Origin: Pseudarthrobacter siccitolerans
GTDB taxonomy: Bacteria > Actinomycetota > Actinomycetes > Actinomycetales > Micrococcaceae
Length of the DNA stretch: 64,000 nt
Direction: 5' to 3'
Assembly: GCF_030823375.1 (NCBI RefSeq)
Contig: NZ_JAUSXB010000001.1
Span: 2,170,001 to 2,234,000, forward strand
Each line of letters opens with the position of its first letter. Positions within the stretch are counted from its first letter, which is position 1. Below the pieces are notes generated by a model. It saw only the letters and a list, made by a program, of their open reading frames with translations. It did no database searches and was not told the DNA's origin. This document shows positions 57,151 through 64,000 of the stretch, in pieces. Position numbers and translations under genes: made by a program.

Positions 57151-57256
57151 TCCCGGCTCCTTCAGGCTGTTTTCGTGTTGTCCCCCCGGAGGAGAGTAGC
57201 AGGGAAGGGCCCAACCCGCGACGCTGTGAAGGCCGGCCGGGAACTAGGCTGGGCGC

Positions 57257-57832
57257 ATGGAGATTATCCGCTTTGCAGACATCAAGCCCGAGCCCTGGCG
57301 CAATGGTGGAGGCGTTACGCGCCAACTGGCCAGCCAGTCAGGGGCCGGATCGGCGAAGGACGGGAGCTGGGACTGGCGGGTCAGCATCGCGGACGTCAGC
57401 AAGGCCGGTGACTTCTCCCCTTTCCCCGGGATGGAACGGGTGCTGACCGTGGTGGAGGGCGAGCTCCTGCTGTTGACCGTGGACGGCGCGGAACAACCGC
57501 TGGAAAAGTACCGCCCCTTCCGCTTTCCGGGCGGTGCGGCCACGACGGCATCCCTGCCCACGGGTGATATCCGGGACTTGAACGTCATCACGCGCACCGG
57601 AAGTTTCAAGGGCTTTACGTCCATCATCGAACTCTCCAAGAAGCGCGCCCAGCCCATCTTCGAAGGCTCCTTCGGGATCCTTCTGCAGGGGCAGGCAACG
57701 GTTGGCGACGCCGTGAATGAACCCGAACCACTGGCGCGGTACGACGCCGTGGTGGGTTCCGACGTCGACACCCCTGAGATCCTTGGCCGCGGCTTCCTGG
57801 CGGTGGTCTCGATCGACCCCGTCGAGGTTTAG
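57257..57832 (+). CDS. HutD/Ves family protein
   Basis: 191 aa. TAGGCT six bases before the ATG. HutD bicupin fold: IIRFADIKPEPWRNGGGVTRQL, DWRVSIADVSKAGDFSPFPGMERVLTVVEGELLLLTVDG, RPFRFPGGAATTASL, VITRTGSFKGF. Linked to histidine use in some bacteria, but no hut genes are nearby; role unknown. Confidence 0.92.
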   Translation: MEIIRFADIKPEPWRNGGGVTRQLASQSGAGSAKDGSWDWRVSIADVSKAGDFSPFPGMERVLTVVEGELLLLTVDGAEQPLEKYRPFRFPGGAATTASLPTGDIRDLNVITRTGSFKGFTSIIELSKKRAQPIFEGSFGILLQGQATVGDAVNEPEPLARYDAVVGSDVDTPEILGRGFLAVVSIDPVEV

Positions 57833-57920
57833 CCCCGGCACGGGGTAGGCCAGCCTCGCCTTGCAGTAGCCGAGCCTGTCCACACTGGTCACTGCCTACG
57901 GCCGTCCCTAGACTCGGGCT

Positions 57921-58451
57921 ATGACCACATCATCCTTCAATGCGCTCCTGTCCACCCAGATCGGCAACGAATTCACGGCATCGCAGCAGTACATTGCGGT
58001 GGCCACCTGGTTCGCCAACCAGGATCTCCCCCAGCTGGCCCGCTACTTCTACCGGCAGTCCGTGGAGGAGCGGAACCACGCCATGATGATGGTGCAGTAC
58101 ATGCTGGACCGGGACATCGCGTTCACCATTCCGGGTGTTCCTGCCGTCCGCAACGACTTCGCTTCCGTCACCGAACCTCTGGCCCTTGCCCTGCAGCAGG
58201 AAAAAGAGGTTACCCGGAACATCGAAGACCTGTTCCGGGCCGCACGCGGTGAAAACGACGCCCTGGGCGAGCAGTTCATGCTCTGGTTCCTGAAGGAGCA
58301 GGTGGAGGAGGTCGCCTCCATGACCACACTCCTGAACATCGCCGAGCGCGCCGACAACCTGTTCGACATCGAGAACTTCATCGCCCGGGAAACCGTTGGC
58401 GACGGCGGCCGGGACACTGCCGCCCCCTTAGCGGCCGGCGGCACCCTCTAG
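57921..58451 (+). CDS. Ferritin (non-heme)
   Basis: 176 aa; TAGACT six bases before the ATG. Four-helix ferritin: QIGNEFTASQQYIAVATWFANQDLPQLARYFYRQSVEERNHAMMMVQYM with Glu and His ferroxidase ligands (EERNH), and WFLKEQVEEVASMTTLL. Stores iron as a 24-mer cage in the family. The C-terminal 20 residues are a flexible Gly/Ala tail. Confidence 0.93.
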   Translation: MTTSSFNALLSTQIGNEFTASQQYIAVATWFANQDLPQLARYFYRQSVEERNHAMMMVQYMLDRDIAFTIPGVPAVRNDFASVTEPLALALQQEKEVTRNIEDLFRAARGENDALGEQFMLWFLKEQVEEVASMTTLLNIAERADNLFDIENFIARETVGDGGRDTAAPLAAGGTL

Positions 58452-58556
58452 CCGCCGGCCAGCCCGGTTGAATGCTGTGGTGAGGTCGGGCACCATCGGT
58501 GGCCGCCCGGCGTCGGGCGTTGCTACGCTGGAAGCCAAGGTTCCGTGTGGGAGCCT

Positions 58557-58597
58557 CCGGACGACGGTTCAGTACCCGGCACGCGACAAGACTGGCC
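58557..58597 (+). promoter_or_regulatory. Guanidine-III (ykkC-III) riboswitch
   Basis: Matches the known guanidine-III aptamer: CCGGACGA (58557-58564), TACCCGG (58573-58579) and GACAAGAC (58585-58592). P1 pairs CCGG 58557-58560 with 58576-58579. The pseudoknot pairs GGTTCAGT (58566-58573) with ACTGGCC (58591-58597), one U bulged. The ribosome site AAAGGA (58598-58603) follows directly, then ATG at 58610, fitting translational control by guanidinium of the SMR gene pair. Confidence 0.85.
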
Positions 58598-58609
58598 AAA
58601 GGATCTGTC

Positions 58610-58933
58610 ATGTCGTGGTTAATCCTCCTTCTATCCGGCGCCCTTGAAGCCGTGTGGGCCGCCGCCCTGCACCGCACGTTCCAGGCTTCCGGCCGGCGCC
58701 GCATCGCCCCCGCCGTGCTGTTCCTGGTTTCTGTCGCGGCCAGCACCGGCGGCCTGGCCATCGCCATGCAGTCCATTCCTACTGGCACCGCTTACGCCGT
58801 CTGGGTGGGCGTGGGTGTGGTGCTGACTTCCGCATACGCCATCATCACCAAGGTGGAGCGTCCGACGGCGGCACGCCTCCTCCTGCTGTCCGGCATCGCT
58901 GCATGCGTGGTTGGCTTGAAGGTGGTGGCGTGA
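58610..58933 (+). CDS. SMR-family guanidinium exporter subunit 1 (Gdx/SugE type)
   Basis: 107 aa, ATG 58610 after AAAGGA. Four spans: WLILLLSGALEAVWAAAL with the essential Glu14 (GALEAVW), APAVLFLVSVAASTGGLAIAMQSIP, GTAYAVWVGVGVVLTSAYAII, ARLLLLSGIAACVVGLKVV. The sequence and the guanidine-III riboswitch point to guanidinium export rather than broad drug efflux. Stop overlaps the partner start (TGATG). Confidence 0.9.
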   Translation: MSWLILLLSGALEAVWAAALHRTFQASGRRRIAPAVLFLVSVAASTGGLAIAMQSIPTGTAYAVWVGVGVVLTSAYAIITKVERPTAARLLLLSGIAACVVGLKVVA

Positions 58934-59310
58934 TGCTGCGGCGTGCGATTCCCTGGCTGGTCCTCCTCGCCTCCGCCGTCCTGGAAGCAGTGTGGGCAAC
59001 AGCCCTGGGCCTGTCCGACGGCTTCAGCAAGCCCCTGCCCACCCAGGTTTTCGCCGTCACGGCAACCCTGAGCATGCTGGGCCTGGGCGTCGCCATCCGG
59101 CATATCCCGCTGGGCACCGCTTACGCCGTGTGGGTCGGGATCGGGGCTGCGCTGACCGTCGGCTGGGCCATGGCCACCGGCGTGGAGCCCTTCAGCCTGG
59201 TCAAGGTGGTTTTTATTGCCGGAATCGTGGGCTGCGCGGCCGGGCTGAAGGCACTGCCCTCAGGCACTGCCGCCCCGGAGCCCGAACCGGCTCACTCGTC
59301 CCGCCGCTGA
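58933..59310 (+). CDS. SMR-family guanidinium exporter subunit 2
   Basis: 125 aa; ATG 58933 within TGATG (an in-frame GTG lies three bases earlier). WLVLLASAVLEAVWATALGLSDGF has the membrane Glu, then VFAVTATLSMLGLGVAIRHIPLGTAYAVWVGIGAALTVGWAMATG and VKVVFIAGIVGCAAGLKAL. As paralogue of the upstream gene it probably forms a heterodimer, the antiparallel pair being fixed by two genes. Its stop lies in the left arm of a 100-bp inverted-repeat element. Confidence 0.9.
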   Translation: MLRRAIPWLVLLASAVLEAVWATALGLSDGFSKPLPTQVFAVTATLSMLGLGVAIRHIPLGTAYAVWVGIGAALTVGWAMATGVEPFSLVKVVFIAGIVGCAAGLKALPSGTAAPEPEPAHSSRR

Positions 59311-59403
59311 ATCTCCCCACCTTTAGGGGAGGACGACGGCGTGTCCCCACGAATCGCCGTCGTACCTCACGTTCTTGAAATGAAAGATGGGGAGATTCAG
59401 CGG
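59304..59403. repeat. Nested inverted-repeat element after the SMR pair
   Basis: Outer arms of 21 bp (59304-59324 and 59383-59403, one mismatch) with core CTGAATCTCCCCA; inner perfect arms ACGACGGCG (59333-59341) and CGCCGTCGT (59355-59363). The left arm overlaps the exporter stop codon; the right arm ends seven bases before the next gene's -10. Looks like a miniature mobile or REP/BIME-type element, also usable as a terminator. Confidence 0.8.
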
Positions 59404-59421
59404 GCGGTCTAGGCTTTTGCC

Positions 59422-60048
59422 ATGGACTCCCCCGAGATTATTGAGGCGATGGACGCCCTCCGGGCCAGGATGGTCCCCGGAACGCGGACCATCCTTGGCA
59501 TAGCGGGCGCGCCCGGTTCCGGGAAATCCACCTTCGGCGAATGGATCCGGCAGCAGTTTGGGCCCGGCCTGGCCGTGGTGGTTCCCATGGACGGCTTCCA
59601 TCTGGGCAACGCCATCCTTGACGGCACGCCGTTGCGGCAGCGCAAGGGCGCAATAGACACGTTCGACGCCGGCGGGTACCTTTCGCTGCTGCGCCGCCTG
59701 GTGCGCCGGGACGAGCCAGTGGTCTACGCACCGGCGTTCCGGCGCACCCTGGACGAGCCGGTGGCCGCGTCCATCGCTGTCCCCGCCGAGGTTCCGCTGG
59801 TGATCACCGAGGGCAACTACCTGCTGGCGGAGCTGGACCCGTGGAAAGAGGTCCGGGCCCAGCTGGACGAGGTGTGGTTTGTGGACACTCCCCCGACCCT
59901 GCGGCTCAAGCGCCTCGTGGAACGGCATGTGTCGTTCGGGATGGACCGGGACGCAGCCAGCGCTTGGGCCACCGGGCCGGACGAGGCCAACGCAGTGCTG
60001 ATCCAGGCGACGCGGCCGGCAGCTGACCGGGTCATCCCCTGGGACTGA
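59422..60048 (+). CDS. P-loop nucleoside/sugar kinase-like protein (uridine kinase family)
   Basis: 208 aa; TAGGCT six bases before ATG. Walker A GIAGAPGSGKST, then VVVPMDGFHLGNAILDG, RQRKGAIDTFDAGGYLSLLRRLV, VITEGNYLLAELDPWKEVRAQLDEVWFVDTP, LVERHVSFGMDRDAASAWA. Family matches the YfdR/uridine-kinase-like P-loop kinases, often annotated nucleoside or fructose kinase. Substrate uncertain. Confidence 0.85.
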   Translation: MDSPEIIEAMDALRARMVPGTRTILGIAGAPGSGKSTFGEWIRQQFGPGLAVVVPMDGFHLGNAILDGTPLRQRKGAIDTFDAGGYLSLLRRLVRRDEPVVYAPAFRRTLDEPVAASIAVPAEVPLVITEGNYLLAELDPWKEVRAQLDEVWFVDTPPTLRLKRLVERHVSFGMDRDAASAWATGPDEANAVLIQATRPAADRVIPWD

Positions 60049-60097
60049 CCCAATGCCCCACACTCTGAAACCCGTGAAGGAACGAACAGGAGAACCC

Positions 60098-61090
60098 ATG
60101 GCAGCAACAGTCCGGCTCGGCGGCGGTTTCGACGTCAGTCCGCTTGGCTTCGGTGGAATGGCGCTCACCCCGGTTTATGGGGAGGTGGATCCGGAGGACG
60201 CGCTCCGGACGCTGCATCACGCCGTCGACTCCGGTGTCAGCTTCATTGACACCGCGGACATCTATGGCGGGGGCAGCAACGAGGAGTTGATCGCCCGGCT
60301 GCTGAAGGAACGGCGGGGCGAGGTCCAGTTGGCCACCAAGTTCGGGCTGCTTGGCTCCCCGGCTGAGGGGTATTCGGACATCCGGGGCGATGCCAGCCAT
60401 ATCCGGCAGGCCGTGGACCGCAGCCTGCAACGGCTGGGCACTGACGTGATCGACCTCTACTACATGCACCGCCGCGACCTCCGCGTTCCGATTGTGGAAA
60501 CCGTGGAGGCCATGGCGGAGCTGGTGCAGCAAGGCAAGGTCAAGCACCTGGGGCTGTCGGAGGTGACGGCGCAGGAGCTTGAAGAAGCCTCTGCAGTCCA
60601 TCCCATTGCGGCGGTCCAGAGTGAATGGTCCATCTGGAGCCGCGACGTGGAACGCAACGTTGTTCCTGCCGCGGCTGCCCTGGGGGTGGGCTTTGTGCCG
60701 TACTCGCCGCTGGGCAGGGGATTCCTGACCGGCACCGTTGACGCTGCCAACCTGGGCGAGACGGACTTCCGACGCCGGATCCCCCGCTTCGCCCCGGATG
60801 CGGCCAGTGCCAACCAGGCAGTGGTGGCCACCGTCAGGGCTGTGGCGGACGAGCTGGATGCAACGCCGGCCCAGGTGGCCCTGGCCTGGCTGCTCGCCCA
60901 AGGCAAGCGGCTGGGCCTGCCGGTCGTCCCGATCCCCGGCACGCGCAAAACGCACCGGATCGACGAAAACCTTGGCGCACTGGCTTTGGAGCTGACCCCG
61001 GCGCAACTGGACGCACTGGCGGAAGCTTCGGACGCCGTCGTCGGCTCCCGCTCGGCGGATCCCAACTGGGTGTCCGAAGGGCGCGAGTAA
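60098..61090 (+). CDS. Aldo/keto reductase
   Basis: 330 aa from ATG 60098 (CAGGAG). AKR (alpha/beta)8 barrel: SPLGFGGMALTPVYG, SFIDTADIYGGGSNEELIARLL with catalytic Asp and Tyr, QLATKFG (Lys), DLYYMHRRDLRVPIVETVEAM (His), AVQSEWSIWSRDVE, YSPLGRGFLTG, VVPIPGTRKTHRIDENLGAL for NADPH. Close to AKR13-type voltage-channel-beta/YajO proteins. Substrate unknown. Follows the kinase by 49 bp and may be co-transcribed. Confidence 0.93.
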   Translation: MAATVRLGGGFDVSPLGFGGMALTPVYGEVDPEDALRTLHHAVDSGVSFIDTADIYGGGSNEELIARLLKERRGEVQLATKFGLLGSPAEGYSDIRGDASHIRQAVDRSLQRLGTDVIDLYYMHRRDLRVPIVETVEAMAELVQQGKVKHLGLSEVTAQELEEASAVHPIAAVQSEWSIWSRDVERNVVPAAAALGVGFVPYSPLGRGFLTGTVDAANLGETDFRRRIPRFAPDAASANQAVVATVRAVADELDATPAQVALAWLLAQGKRLGLPVVPIPGTRKTHRIDENLGALALELTPAQLDALAEASDAVVGSRSADPNWVSEGRE

Positions 61091-61126
61091 CCGGGGCCGG
61101 GAACAGTCGTCCCTAGACTGAAGCCT

Positions 61127-61777
61127 ATGGACTCACTTCTTTACGACCTGCCGGCGCTGACCATCCGCCGGATTTCCGTCAGCGAGATGGACAACAACGT
61201 GTACCTGCTGACCGGCAAAGCCAGCGGCGCGCAGGTGCTGATCGACGCCGCGGACGACCTTCCGGCCATCCAACAGCTGCTGGAGGACGGCGGCGCGGAT
61301 ACGTCGGCCGAACCGAACCTGGCGCTGATCGCCACTACCCACCAGCACTCGGACCACGTCCGGGCACTGAAGGGGCTGGTGGACGCTACTGGTGCCAGGA
61401 CCGCAGCGGGGACCGAGGACGCACCGCACCTGCCCGTCAACGTTGACCTGCTGCTGGACCACGCTGCCGTGAGCAACTTCGACGGTTTCGACCTGACAGC
61501 CATCCATTTGCGCGGGCACACGCCGGGCTCGATCGCGTTTGTGTACGAGGACCCCGAGGGCCCGGCGCACATCTTCTCCGGCGACTCGCTGTTCCCCGGC
61601 GGCGTGGGCAACACACAGAAGGATCCGGAACGGTTCAACCAGCTTCTTACCGACGTCACCCAGCGGCTGTTCGGGCCCTACCCGGACTCCGCCATCGTGC
61701 ACCCGGGCCACGGCAAGCCCACCACCCTTGGTGCCGAGCGGCCGCACCTGAAGGAGTGGCGCGCCCGCGGCTGGTAG
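61127..61777 (+). CDS. Metallo-beta-lactamase-fold hydrolase (glyoxalase II-like)
   Basis: 216 aa; TAGACT seven bases before the ATG. MBL motifs: IATTHQHSDHV (HxHxDH), LRGHTPGSIAFVYED, FSGDSLFPGGVGNTQ, VHPGHGKPTTLG; all metal ligands present. Likely thioester or glyoxalase-type hydrolase in the cytoplasm. Faces the helicase gene across a REP-like hairpin. Confidence 0.92.
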   Translation: MDSLLYDLPALTIRRISVSEMDNNVYLLTGKASGAQVLIDAADDLPAIQQLLEDGGADTSAEPNLALIATTHQHSDHVRALKGLVDATGARTAAGTEDAPHLPVNVDLLLDHAAVSNFDGFDLTAIHLRGHTPGSIAFVYEDPEGPAHIFSGDSLFPGGVGNTQKDPERFNQLLTDVTQRLFGPYPDSAIVHPGHGKPTTLGAERPHLKEWRARGW

Positions 61778-61798
61778 ACAGCGGTGGTTGAGGGTTTC

Positions 61799-61838
61799 CG
61801 TGGTTGAGCCCGTCGGGTACCGACAGGCTCAACCACCG
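61799..61838. repeat. REP-like hairpin between convergent genes
   Basis: CGTGGTTGAGCCCGTCGG (61799-61816) pairs with CCGACAGGCTCAACCACCG (61821-61838) around GTAC, few mismatches; GTGGTTGAGG also just before. Same GAGCCTGTCG core as at 22.2 kb. It can terminate both the hydrolase and helicase transcripts. Confidence 0.8.
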
Positions 61839-61847
61839 AAAATACTC

Positions 61848-63755
61848 TTAGCGGCTGCGGCGTTCGTTCGACGCCGGAGCGGAAGCACGGCGCGGGCCGC
61901 TGCGGGCGGCACGGCCGGAGCCGCCGTTTCCGGCACTGTAGGACCCGCCGGACGTTCCACCCGTGTTGGAGGACCAGACGGCCTTGTTGCCGCCGGTTGC
62001 GCCTGCGCCTGCGGAGCGCTGGCCACCGGTACGGGTGCCTGCACCGGCGCCGGCTGCGGCTCGCTGGCCTGTTGCCGGACGTCCGTTGCGCTGTCCGCCT
62101 GAGGAAGCCGGGCGGCCGGAGGAAGCCGGGCGACCGGTGCCGCCGCGGGGAGCGTCGCTGCGGGTTACGCGTGAATCGGTGCGTCCGTCGGAACCGCGGC
62201 CGGCCGCTGCACGGCCACCTGCCGCGGGGACGTCATTGCGGTGGGTGGAAGCAGCGGTGCCGCGGCCACGGGCGTTGCGGCGGGCAGCCGCTGCCGCAAT
62301 GGCGCGGTCCTCGTTCTGCTCGGCAACCCGGTCGAAGGCTGCACGGGCTTCCGTGCGGCCTTCAAAAGCAACTGCCCGGCGCTCGGAACGCGGAACGTCG
62401 GTGCGGACGGCCTCGGCCCCGACCTTGCCGCGTCCACCACGGCCGCCGCGTCCACCCGCGGTGGGGGCAGCCTGGCGGCGGGCGCGCTTGCGCTCGGCGT
62501 TGGCACCCGTTGAGGTGCCGCCGCCCTGCTTGGAAGCCTTGGCAGCCAGCAGCGCGGCGCGGGTCCGGGGATCGACCTTGTCCGCGATGTCGCCGGTCAG
62601 TTCGCCAACAATCGGCGAGTTGGCGGTGACGCGCTCGAAGTTGACGTCCACTCCGGCGGCCTTCATCAGCTTCTTCACGTCGGTCTGCTGCTCGGGCAGG
62701 GTGATGGTCACAACGGTGCCATCGGAACCGGCGCGGGCGGTACGGCCTGAACGGTGCAGGTAGGCCTTGTGCTCGGTGGGCGGATCAACGTGGATGACCA
62801 GTTCGACGTCGTCCACGTGCACACCGCGGGCGGCGACGTCGGTTGCCACCAGGACGCGGACATCGCCGGAGGAGAACTCGGCGAGGTTGCGGTCACGGGC
62901 ATTCTGCGAGAGGTTGCCATGCAGGTCCACGGCGGGGATCCCGGCGTCGGTGAGGGTCTTGGCCAGCTTGCGGGCGTGATGCTTGGTCCGCATGAAGAGG
63001 ACGCGGCGGCCGGCGCCGGAGGCGAGCTCCACGATCAGCTGCTTCTTGACGGTCTGGTCATTGACCACCAGGACGTGGTGTTCCATGGTGGTCACCGCGG
63101 CCTGCGGGTCGTCCACGGAGTGGGTGAGCGGGTTGGACAGGTAGCGCTGGACGATCTTGTCCACGCCGTTGTCCAGGGTTGCGGAGAAGAGCAGGCGCTG
63201 GCCCTGGCTGGGGGTCATGTCCATGAGCTTCTTGACCACGGGCAGGAAGCCGAGGTCGGCCATGTGGTCGGCCTCGTCCAGGACGGTGATTTCCACGGCC
63301 TCAAGGGTAAGGATGCGCTGGCGGATCAGGTCCTCCAGGCGGCCGGGGCAGGCGATCACAATGTCGACGCCGGCGCGCAGGGCCTTTTCCTGGCGGGCCT
63401 GGGAGATGCCTCCGTAGATCACGGTGGTGTTCAGGCCGGCAGCCTTGGCCAGCGGCTCGATGGTGGCGTTGATCTGGGTGGCCAGTTCGCGGGTGGGCGC
63501 CAGCACCAGGCCCATGGGGCGGCCGGGCTTGCGGAAGTGCTTGGCTTCCCGCTCAGCGAGTCGTGCTACAAGCGGGATGGCGAACGCGATGGTCTTGCCG
63601 GAGCCGGTGCGGCCGCGGCCCAGGACGTCGCGTCCTGCCAGCGTGTCAGGGAGGGTCTTCACCTGGATGGGGAACGGCTCGGTGATTCCCTGTGCGGTGA
63701 GGGTGTCGGCAAGGGCTTTGGGCGTGCCGAGGGCAGCAAAAGTAGTCAAAGTCAA
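61848..63755 (-). CDS. DEAD-box RNA helicase with long basic Gly/Arg-rich tail
   Basis: 635 aa from TTG 63755, giving LTTFAALGTPKALADTL as expected for the family; the frame extends to 63809 but lacks a ribosome site. Core: Q motif FPIQVKTLP, I GRTGSGKT, Ia PTRELATQ, II DEAD, III SAT, IV-V RVLVATDVAARGVH, VI HRSGRTARAGS. After about residue 380 comes a linker and a low-complexity tail of roughly 200 residues rich in Arg, Gly, Ala and Ser, probably RNA-binding and disordered. Role in RNA remodelling, ribosome assembly or cold growth is inferred. Confidence 0.95.
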   Translation of the reverse strand: MTLTTFAALGTPKALADTLTAQGITEPFPIQVKTLPDTLAGRDVLGRGRTGSGKTIAFAIPLVARLAEREAKHFRKPGRPMGLVLAPTRELATQINATIEPLAKAAGLNTTVIYGGISQARQEKALRAGVDIVIACPGRLEDLIRQRILTLEAVEITVLDEADHMADLGFLPVVKKLMDMTPSQGQRLLFSATLDNGVDKIVQRYLSNPLTHSVDDPQAAVTTMEHHVLVVNDQTVKKQLIVELASGAGRRVLFMRTKHHARKLAKTLTDAGIPAVDLHGNLSQNARDRNLAEFSSGDVRVLVATDVAARGVHVDDVELVIHVDPPTEHKAYLHRSGRTARAGSDGTVVTITLPEQQTDVKKLMKAAGVDVNFERVTANSPIVGELTGDIADKVDPRTRAALLAAKASKQGGGTSTGANAERKRARRQAAPTAGGRGGRGGRGKVGAEAVRTDVPRSERRAVAFEGRTEARAAFDRVAEQNEDRAIAAAAARRNARGRGTAASTHRNDVPAAGGRAAAGRGSDGRTDSRVTRSDAPRGGTGRPASSGRPASSGGQRNGRPATGQRAAAGAGAGTRTGGQRSAGAGATGGNKAVWSSNTGGTSGGSYSAGNGGSGRAARSGPRRASAPASNERRSR

Positions 63756-63922
63756 AGGTCTTTCAGGCGGTATCCGTACGGATATCGGCCCCCGACGCCG
63801 GTTGGCCAAGGGGGTTCGCCGAAGAAAATTCAGGTGATCAACCAGCCTGCTGCCGCTTATACAAAGCGGCGGCCGGGACCAAATGGAACGCGTTCATCGA
63901 CGCAGGATGTGCCTCTCACATG

Positions 63923-63959
63923 AAAAAAGCCCTGTCCCCAAAGTTCGGGGTACATGGGC
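63923..63959 (-). terminator. Minus-strand intrinsic terminator upstream of the helicase gene
   Basis: Arms 63929-63939 and 63947-63959 (GCCC and GGGG/CCCC blocks with an extra A), then TTTTTT on the minus strand. It ends either a gene beyond the right edge or, as an attenuator, the helicase leader. 63756-63922 shows no other gene. Confidence 0.65.
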
Positions 63960-64000
63960 ATCACTGCACATCAAGTTCCACCAGTCTACCATCCCGCGCG

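Noticed and set aside
62754..63923. 389-codon plus-strand ORF
   Set aside because: Antisense shadow of the helicase gene.

Overview
The window looks like chromosomal DNA of a high-GC actinobacterium of the Arthrobacter/Pseudarthrobacter type (Micrococcaceae). Reasons: strong GC bias at third codon positions, many GTG/TTG starts, a DUF222/HNH gene, a DUF3073 gene beside purF-purM, an HspR-type HAIR box before clpB, and many genes whose -10 hexamer sits six or seven bases before the start codon (leaderless transcripts). No rRNA, tRNA, CRISPR array, complete insertion sequence or prophage was seen. The genus is an inference.

Layout. 0-13 kb: a secreted rhamnogalacturonan lyase (cut by the left edge) with two LacI-type palindromes upstream, an F420-type NADP reductase, secreted and lipoproteins, a threonine/serine dehydratase, an IclR regulator divergent from an aromatic-acid-type MFS carrier, nagA, a DUF222/HNH gene with a duplicated leader, and a Rieske membrane protein. 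13-20 kb: gene-poor, lower-GC stretches with repeat remnants around glgX, a membrane protein and a cupin. 20.4-27.4 kb: one glyoxylate/allantoin operon (hyi, glxR, gcl, glycerate kinase, allantoinase, a winged-helix protein) behind two tandem IclR-type sites. 27.5-33.4 kb: a bcp peroxiredoxin followed by four 32-bp tandem repeats, a MalT-like LuxR regulator with GGTGA sites before the next membrane-protein gene, and small proteins.

34.3-39.4 kb is the most unusual locus: four overlapping genes encode a receiver-PP2C phosphatase, a membrane GT2 polysaccharide synthase with a helical insertion of about 150 residues in its catalytic domain, a STAS protein and a divergent HATPase. A GAF histidine kinase converges on them. 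This reads as a partner-switching module built around a polysaccharide synthase.

39.6-46 kb: uraD-uraH (urate catabolism), purF-purM, DUF3073 and secreted proteins. 46-52.7 kb: clpB and modABC with an HTH-Mop regulator. 52.9-61.8 kb: SMI1/KNR4, a DUF4031-HD fusion, ComB, VOC, YccF, trpF, HutD, ferritin, a guanidine-III riboswitch followed by a pair of SMR exporters, a kinase, an aldo-keto reductase and a metallo-beta-lactamase-fold hydrolase. 61.8-64 kb: a DEAD-box helicase with a long basic tail.

Small repeats are scattered between genes: 32-bp and 16-bp tandem arrays, a nested inverted repeat and REP-like palindromes. One REP-like core is read through inside a coding sequence.
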